Assembly (NCBI GenBank): GCA_017437345.1
Contig: JAFSBJ010000079.1
Location: 1-10,043, forward strand
Direction: 5' to 3'
Length of the DNA stretch: 10,043 bases
Origin: Clostridia bacterium
Lineage (GTDB): Bacteria > Bacillota_A > Clostridia > UMGS1810
The notes under the pieces were generated by a model, which was given only the letters and a program-made list of their open reading frames with translations, was not told where the DNA came from and did no database searches. A program made the position numbers and the translations under genes. This document shows positions 6,720 through 10,043 of this stretch, piece after piece; position 1 is the stretch's first letter, and each line of letters starts with the position of its first letter.

Positions 6720-6992
6720 ATGAAAAAAGCAATTATATCCGTAATAGGAAAAGATAAAGTTGGTATCATATATGGCGTAACAAAAATTCTTTCGGAAAAT
6801 AATGTGAATGTTCTTGATATTTCCCAAACCATTATGCAGGATATGTTCACCATGATGATGATAGTAGATATTGAAAATGCAAAAGGGGATATGAGCTATC
6901 TTTCCGACACACTCTCAAAAGGAGGAGAAAGCCTCGGAGTAGACATAAGAATTCAGCTTGAATCCATTTTTGAATCAATGCACAGAATCTAG
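6720..6992 (+). CDS. Small ACT-domain protein (UPF0237 family)
   Basis: This 90-residue protein is essentially one ACT domain. VIGKDKVGIIYGVTKILSEN (8-27) is the beta1-alpha1 unit with the Gly/Asp loop that binds amino acids in ACT proteins. NVNVLDISQTIMQDMFTMMM (28-47) supplies strands 2 and 3, with a Met-rich segment (MFTMMMIV). The family is known as UPF0237 (the structure of SP0238 from S. pneumoniae is known); its function is not established. The gene starts two bases after the rlmB stop, with its ribosome site (AAAGGAAG) inside the rlmB coding end, so translation is probably coupled. It is followed by the DUF711 gene, its usual partner. It probably senses a small ligand and regulates the partner protein, but this is inference. 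Confidence 0.88.
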   Translation: MKKAIISVIGKDKVGIIYGVTKILSENNVNVLDISQTIMQDMFTMMMIVDIENAKGDMSYLSDTLSKGGESLGVDIRIQLESIFESMHRI

Positions 6993-7038
6993 TTTCTACT
7001 ATTATATATACACATCATAAACAAGGAGTAATTTTACA

Positions 7039-8397
7039 ATGATAAATAAAAAAGAAACTCTTGAAACAATACATATGATAGATAGCGAGCATCTTGACAT
7101 CCGAACCATAACCATGGGTATATCTCTTCTGGATTGTGCTCAGGAAAATGCTGAAAAATCATGTGAAAAAATTTATGATAAAATAAGCACTAAAGCAGAA
7201 AAATTGGTTGCCACAGGTGAGCAGATAGAAAAAGAACTTGGAATTCCCATAATAAATAAGAGAATTTCCGTAACTCCAATATATCTTGTTGCCGCAGCAT
7301 CAAACGCGAAATCATATCTTTGCTATGCAAAAGCTCTCGATAAAGCTGCAAAAAATGTTGGCGTAAATTTCATAGGTGGATTTTCTGCCCTTGTTCATAA
7401 AGGCTTCACCAGTTCCGACAGAATCCTCATAGATTCAATTCCTGAGGCTCTGAGCGAAACAGATATTGTGTGTTCTTCAGTAAATGTTGGCTCCACCAAA
7501 GCCGGAATAAATATGGACGCAGTAAAATTAATGGGCGAAACCATCAAAAAAACTGCCGAACTCACTAAGTCAACCGATGGCTTTGGATGTGCAAAGCTTG
7601 TTGTATTTTGTAATGCTGTGGAAGATAATCCCTTTATGGCAGGTGCATTCCACGGTGTTGGTGAGAGTGAATGTGTAATAAATGTTGGCGTAAGCGGTCC
7701 AGGTGTTGTAAAACACGCCTTAGAAAAGGTAAAGGGATGCGATTTTGGTGTTGTTGCCGAAACCGTTAAAAAAACAGCCTTCAAAGTAACACGAATGGGA
7801 CAGCTCGTTGCCATGGAAGCATCAAAAAGACTGGGTGTTCCTTTTGGCATAGTAGACCTTTCCTTAGCGCCCACTCCCGCAGTTGGCGATAGTGTTGCAT
7901 ATATATTAGAAGAAATGGGTCTTGAAAAGTGTGGCACCCATGGCACAACAGCCGCCCTTGCTCTTCTTAATGATGCTGTTAAAAAAGGCGGAGTTTTTGC
8001 TTCATCCTATGTTGGCGGCCTTAGCGGCGCGTTTATTCCCGTCAGCGAAGATGCCGGAATGATAGAAGCTGCAAAATGCGGTGCGCTTTCTCTTGATAAG
8101 CTCGAAGCTATGACCTGTGTTTGCTCTGTTGGTCTTGATATGATAGTTGTCCCCGGCGACACATCCGCCTCAACCATTTCTGCAATAATTGCCGATGAAG
8201 CCGCAATAGGTATGATAAATTCCAAAACAACAGCCGTAAGGCTTATTCCTGCTCCGGGTAAAAAAGTTGGCGATGTTGTTGAATTTGGAGGTCTTCTCGG
8301 CACAGGCCCCGTTATGGCGGTAAATTCAGCATCAAGCGATGCCTTTGTGGCAAGAGGAGGCAGAATTCCTGCTCCAATCCATAGCCTCAGAAACTAA
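7039..8397 (+). CDS. DUF711 / UPF0210 PFL-like family protein, function unknown
   Basis: The 452-residue cytoplasmic protein has no signal peptide or membrane span. It matches the UPF0210 family (SP0239 structure), sometimes annotated as a 'PFL family protein' because of fold similarity to pyruvate formate-lyase. Strongly conserved-looking blocks are [20 protein letters not shown] (200-219), [14 protein letters not shown] (275-288), [14 protein letters not shown] (299-312), [18 protein letters not shown] (359-376), [18 protein letters not shown] (384-401) and [10 protein letters not shown] (441-450). It has a CxC (C360, C362). It lacks the adjacent active-site cysteine pair and the C-terminal glycyl-radical motif of true PFL, so formate-lyase activity is not expected. 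The ATG at 7039 follows AAGGAG. It lies 46 bases after the ACT gene with no clear terminator or promoter between, implying one transcript. Its TAA stop is the first triplet of the inverted-repeat element that follows. Confidence 0.9.
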   Translation: MINKKETLETIHMIDSEHLDIRTITMGISLLDCAQENAEKSCEKIYDKISTKAEKLVATGEQIEKELGIPIINKRISVTPIYLVAAASNAKSYLCYAKALDKAAKNVGVNFIGGFSALVHKGFTSSDRILIDSIPEALSETDIVCSSVNVGSTKAGINMDAVKLMGETIKKTAELTKSTDGFGCAKLVVFCNAVEDNPFMAGAFHGVGESECVINVGVSGPGVVKHALEKVKGCDFGVVAETVKKTAFKVTRMGQLVAMEASKRLGVPFGIVDLSLAPTPAVGDSVAYILEEMGLEKCGTHGTTAALALLNDAVKKGGVFASSYVGGLSGAFIPVSEDAGMIEAAKCGALSLDKLEAMTCVCSVGLDMIVVPGDTSASTISAIIADEAAIGMINSKTTAVRLIPAPGKKVGDVVEFGGLLGTGPVMAVNSASSDAFVARGGRIPAPIHSLRN

Positions 8398-8671
8398 CCT
8401 GAACGGAGTTATCCAAACCGGTTTTTGAATTGCAAAATTCTAATATAATTTCGTTAAAATGCTCGGAAATATGTTTAATATTCCCTGCGCTTTTGCCTCA
8501 TTCTATCCGAATTTTGCTAATTCAAAAATTCATTGAACCTCCAAGCCTTGAAAATGTGTGTCTTTTCGAGGCGGAAGTTTTTGGCAATACGATGTATGGC
8601 AAAAACTTGCAACACAGAAAAGCACTATTTTCAAGGCTTCGAGGCTGGTTCGGATAGCTTCGTTCAGGTTA
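8395..8671 (+). repeat. Y-shaped inverted-repeat element (structured leader RNA or MITE-like)
   Basis: The 277-base segment folds back on itself almost completely. The terminal inverted repeat pairs 8395-8421 with 8645-8671: 27 positions, 23 Watson-Crick, 3 G-U in the + strand RNA and 1 A-C mismatch. Arm A pairs 8422-8440 with 8509-8528 (19 bp, one bulged T at 8518) and has an inner GGAAATAT/ATATTCC hairpin (8465-8484). Arm B pairs 8538-8567 with 8617-8644 and ends in a second long hairpin (8575-8590 with 8594-8608). The three helices meet with only one unpaired linker (8529-8537). The element begins at the stop codon of the DUF711 gene and ends three bases before the AGGAG of rnmV. No credible protein is encoded; open frames here have no ribosome sites. 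I do not recognise it as a known RNA family or transposon. It could be a MITE-type repeat, or a leader RNA of rnmV. Confidence 0.8.
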
Positions 8672-8685
8672 ACAGGAGTCAGATT

Positions 8686-9267
8686 ATGTTAAAAATAAAA
8701 GAAGCGATTGTTGTTGAAGGAAACTATGATAAAATTAAGCTTTCTCAGCTTGTGGACACAACCATCGTAGTTACCGACGGATTTATGATATTTAAAAATA
8801 AAGATATTATGAAAATGATATCAGCTCTGGCAGATAAATGCGGAGTTATTGTGTTTACAGATAGCGATAGGGCAGGCTTCCAGATAAGAAACCACATTAA
8901 AAATGTTTTGCATGGAAAAAATATAAAGCACGCCTATATTCCGGATGTAAAAGGCAAAGAAAAACGCAAGGATAAGCCATCTAAGGAAGGCTTCCTTGGT
9001 GTTGAAGGAATCTCCGATGAAATAATCCTTGAAGCGCTGAAAGATTGCATAACTCCTGTGGAAGATAGCGCTTCTAAAAAGATAACCAAAGCAGATTTAT
9101 GTCTCTTAGGTCTTAGCGGTGGTGATGGTAGCCATGAAAGAAGAACCCTGCTTCTTCAAAAAGCAGGTCTCCCAAAAAGACTATCTGCCAATGCTATGCT
9201 TGATGTCATAAACAACCTCTATAGCTACGATGATTTTATTTGTTTATGCAACAATTTGTTTAAGTGA
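8686..9267 (+). CDS. rnmV: Ribonuclease M5
   Basis: It matures 5S rRNA by cleaving both strands of the double-stranded precursor stem, in B. subtilis with ribosomal protein L18 as cofactor. The start is the ATG at 8686, seven bases after AGGAG (8674-8678). A longer open frame reaching back to 8533 runs through the inverted-repeat element and is not credible. The resulting 193 residues are close to the normal family length. The Toprim domain is visible: catalytic Glu in IVVEGNYDKIKL (8-19, E11) and the DxD in VFTDSDRAGFQIRNHI (56-71, D59 and D61). The family-typical block KHAYIPD (80-86) and FLGVEGISDEIILEAL (102-117) follow, then a C-terminal rRNA-binding region with ADLCLLGLSGGDGSHERR. The usual neighbour ksgA is not seen; a YabE-like gene follows after a terminator. 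Confidence 0.94.
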   Translation: MLKIKEAIVVEGNYDKIKLSQLVDTTIVVTDGFMIFKNKDIMKMISALADKCGVIVFTDSDRAGFQIRNHIKNVLHGKNIKHAYIPDVKGKEKRKDKPSKEGFLGVEGISDEIILEALKDCITPVEDSASKKITKADLCLLGLSGGDGSHERRTLLLQKAGLPKRLSANAMLDVINNLYSYDDFICLCNNLFK

Positions 9268-9274
9268 AAATTTT

Positions 9275-9313
9275 AAAAAAAGCCTTGAAATGTGAGCATT
9301 TCAGGGCTTTTTT
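9275..9313 (+). terminator. Intrinsic terminator after rnmV
   Basis: A 12-bp stem (9281-9292 with 9297-9308, one G-U) caps a TGAG loop. It is flanked by an A-run (9275-9280) and a T-run (9309-9313), so it can stop transcription in both directions. It starts eight bases after the rnmV stop. Confidence 0.93.
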
Positions 9314-9575
9314 AATGCTTTTATTTAACAGAATTTGCAGTAATTTCAATGAAAAATAAACAAAATATTTTATTCTTCAGCATACCGAAAATACGAAATA
9401 ACATATAAACGGTGGATATATTCGAAATAAAACTCATAAAAAACACTGTTTTTTAAATTTTTGACACACAATTCCAAAAAAATCCAATATTTAGTGGTCA
9501 TTAAACTTTTTGACGCGACATATTGCTCAAATTCAAAAATAAAATTTGTGCAGACTTTACAAAAAAAACTTATTT

Positions 9576-9592
9576 TGTAATACTTTTGTAAT
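9576..9592 (+). promoter_or_regulatory. WalR (YycF) box
   Basis: TGTAAT (9576-9581), five bases, TGTAAT (9587-9592). This is a perfect match to the WalR consensus TGT(A/T)A(A/T/C)-N5-TGT(A/T)A(A/T/C) of the essential cell-wall two-component system WalRK in Firmicutes. The 11-base period places both half-sites on one face of the helix. The second half-site overlaps the candidate -35 of the promoter that precedes a secreted cell-wall-type protein, the class of gene WalR controls. Activation or repression cannot be decided from position. Confidence 0.7.
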
Positions 9593-9613
9593 TTTTGGTT
9601 AACATGCTAATAT
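9585..9613 (+). promoter_or_regulatory. Candidate distal promoter with extended -10
   Basis: TGC plus TAATAT (9605-9613) forms an extended -10. The -35 at the right distance (TTTGTA, 9585-9590, spacer 17) is poor and is covered by the WalR box. A weak -35 under a response-regulator site is typical of activated promoters. It would give a leader of about 215 bases for the gene starting near 9835. Confidence 0.5.
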
Positions 9614-9663
9614 GATTAAATAAGCCTTATTTTAAGCGAAAAAGGGGGATTTATAGTTTAGAA

Positions 9664-9681
9664 ATGCCCAAAAATGGGCAT
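9664..9681 (+). other. Small stem-loop in the distal leader
   Basis: ATGCCCA (9664-9670) pairs with TGGGCAT (9675-9681) around an AAAA loop. There is no T-run, so it is not a terminator. It follows a GGGGG run at about 9644-9648 and would lie about 45 bases into a transcript from the distal promoter. Confidence 0.4.
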
Positions 9682-9737
9682 CAGGTGGAGATTGAGATTT
9701 TCTTGGCGATATTGCACATATGTTTTTCGAAACAAAT

Positions 9738-9766
9738 TTGACAAAACAAATTTAATATTTTAAAAT
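9738..9766 (+). promoter_or_regulatory. Proximal sigma-A promoter of the last gene
   Basis: A perfect TTGACA (9738-9743) and TAAAAT (9761-9766) are separated by 17 bases. The predicted start is at about 9772-9774. The transcript would open with a 7-bp hairpin (9772-9778 with 9787-9793), which could protect its 5' end. The leader is about 60 bases. Confidence 0.8.
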
Positions 9767-9823
9767 GTACGCTGATCGCAAAAAATCGGTCAGAAAAATT
9801 AAAGCAAACTGATTATGAATTTC

Positions 9824-9830
9824 AGGAGGT
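9824..9830 (+). promoter_or_regulatory. Ribosome binding site that places a non-ATG start
   Basis: AGGAGGT is a full Shine-Dalgarno, yet no ATG, TTG or suitably spaced GTG follows in the open frame. ATT codons stand at 9835 and 9838, at normal spacing. The only in-frame GTG (9829) overlaps the site itself. Confidence 0.75.
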
Positions 9831-9834
9831 GGAC

Positions 9835-10043
9835 ATTATTTTAAAACCGGAATTCAAAAAAGAAAGCAATGATTTTATTTTTGCAAACACAAAAAGAAGA
9901 TGCAGCATAGCAATGCTTTTGGTTGTAATTTTTATTTTTTCAATAACAACAGCCTATGCCGCTCCAAAACTAAATAGTATCACAATCGAAGTTGATGGAA
10001 AAGATGTTCAGGCTCGTGTGGGAGATATAACAGTTGAAAAAGC
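9835..10043 (+). CDS. Secreted DUF348/YabE-like cell-wall protein (5' part)
   Basis: The open frame runs off the right edge. The visible 69 residues show a polar N-terminus, a basic stretch TKRR (19-22), a hydrophobic core MLLVVIFIFSITT (27-39) and an AYA|AP signal-peptidase I site. Then comes KLNSITIEVDGKDVQARVGD with ITVEK, the pattern of a ubiquitin-like DUF348 repeat as in YabE/RpfB-type proteins. Those usually continue with G5 and 3D (lytic transglycosylase-like) domains that act on peptidoglycan; those parts lie outside the window. yabE sits next to rnmV in B. subtilis, and the WalR box upstream fits a wall hydrolase. The start is uncertain: spacing from AGGAGGT points to ATT at 9835 or 9838. 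The downstream ATG at 9913 would remove the basic n-region and has no ribosome site. Confidence 0.65.
   Translation, partial: MILKPEFKKESNDFIFANTKRRCSIAMLLVVIFIFSITTAYAAPKLNSITIEVDGKDVQARVGDITVEK

Larger units (their letters stand above)
9314..9834. other. AT-rich intergenic region, 520 bases, regulatory
   Basis: No supported protein or RNA gene was found here. The first 250 bases are very AT-rich, with scattered TTGACA-like words (9461-9466, 9510-9515) that lack matching -10 boxes. From 9573 onward it holds the WalR-type box, an extended -10 promoter, a small hairpin, a second consensus promoter and the leader of the last gene, listed separately. A 25-codon frame at 9664-9741 has no properly spaced ribosome site. 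Confidence 0.6.

Noticed and set aside
7395..7946. 183-residue open frame on the minus strand inside the DUF711 gene
   Set aside because: It is a shadow of a clearly conserved + strand gene; no ribosome site and no recognisable family.
8425..8449. Promoter for rnmV inside the inverted-repeat element (TATAAT at 8444-8449)
   Set aside because: No acceptable -35 lies 16-18 bases upstream; the AT-rich match is expected by chance.
8430..8657. 75-residue open frame on the + strand
   Set aside because: It lies wholly inside the inverted-repeat element; its sequence is dictated by the repeats and no ribosome site precedes it.
8533..8685. N-terminal extension of RNase M5 to an upstream ATG
   Set aside because: The extension translates the structured element and would exceed the family length; the ATG at 8686 has AGGAG at seven bases and starts the family's conserved N-terminus.
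9461..9490. Promoter in the AT-rich intergenic region (TTGACA at 9461-9466)
   Set aside because: The best -10 at the right distance is CAATAT with an 18-base spacer, too weak in such AT-rich DNA.
9664..9741. 25-codon small open frame in the last gene's distal leader
   Set aside because: The G-rich run before it is about 15 bases away, too far for a ribosome site, and the frame's stop overlaps the proximal promoter; nothing supports translation.
9815..9844. Nine-codon upstream frame (ATG at 9815) overlapping the start of the last gene
   Set aside because: There is no ribosome site before it and the strong AGGAGG lies inside it; overlap with the ATT start is noted but coupling cannot be supported.

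Overview
The window looks like chromosomal DNA of a low-to-moderate GC Bacillota of class Clostridia, plausibly a gut Oscillospiraceae/Ruminococcaceae-type organism. The basis is a Bacillus-type large SRP RNA with an Alu domain directly before dnaX, a TPP-riboswitch ECF thiamine transporter, strong AGGAGG ribosome sites, consensus sigma-A promoters, RNase M5, and a secreted YabE-like protein next to it. The lineage assignment is inference. All genes lie on the + strand except the partial transporter at the left edge.

Layout. Positions 1-340 (minus strand) hold the first 33 codons of a ThiT-like thiamine transporter S component. Its leader has a consensus promoter, a TPP riboswitch and an intrinsic terminator. 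Positions 473-779 hold the promoter and gene for the large SRP RNA, followed closely by dnaX (813-2438). A consensus promoter overlapping the dnaX stop codon drives hom-thrB-lysC (2504-5857), which covers aspartate phosphorylation and the homoserine-to-phosphohomoserine branch of threonine synthesis. lysC carries an internal in-frame start with an excellent Shine-Dalgarno, as in Bacillus aspartokinase II, so it probably makes alpha and beta subunits. A GC-rich hairpin with two alternative folds separates this operon from rlmB (5959-6717), a small ACT protein (6720-6992) and a DUF711/PFL-like protein (7039-8397). The last two are a widely co-occurring pair of unknown function.

The most unusual sequence is 8395-8671. 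It is a nearly fully self-complementary Y-shaped element (27-position terminal inverted repeat plus two long arms) that exactly fills the gap between the DUF711 stop codon and the ribosome site of rnmV (RNase M5, 8686-9267). It is either a MITE-like repeat or a structured leader RNA. Its position before a gene for a double-strand-specific ribonuclease suggests, without proving, autoregulation.

After the rnmV terminator a 520-base AT-rich region contains no supported gene. It holds a perfect WalR-type box (TGTAAT-N5-TGTAAT), an overlapping weak promoter, and a second consensus promoter. These precede a secreted DUF348/YabE-like cell-wall protein that runs off the window and appears to lack a standard start codon, with ATT at the expected place.

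Functional themes are thiamine uptake control, protein targeting and replication housekeeping, threonine/aspartate-family biosynthesis, rRNA modification and maturation (rlmB, rnmV), and cell-wall remodelling probably under WalRK control.
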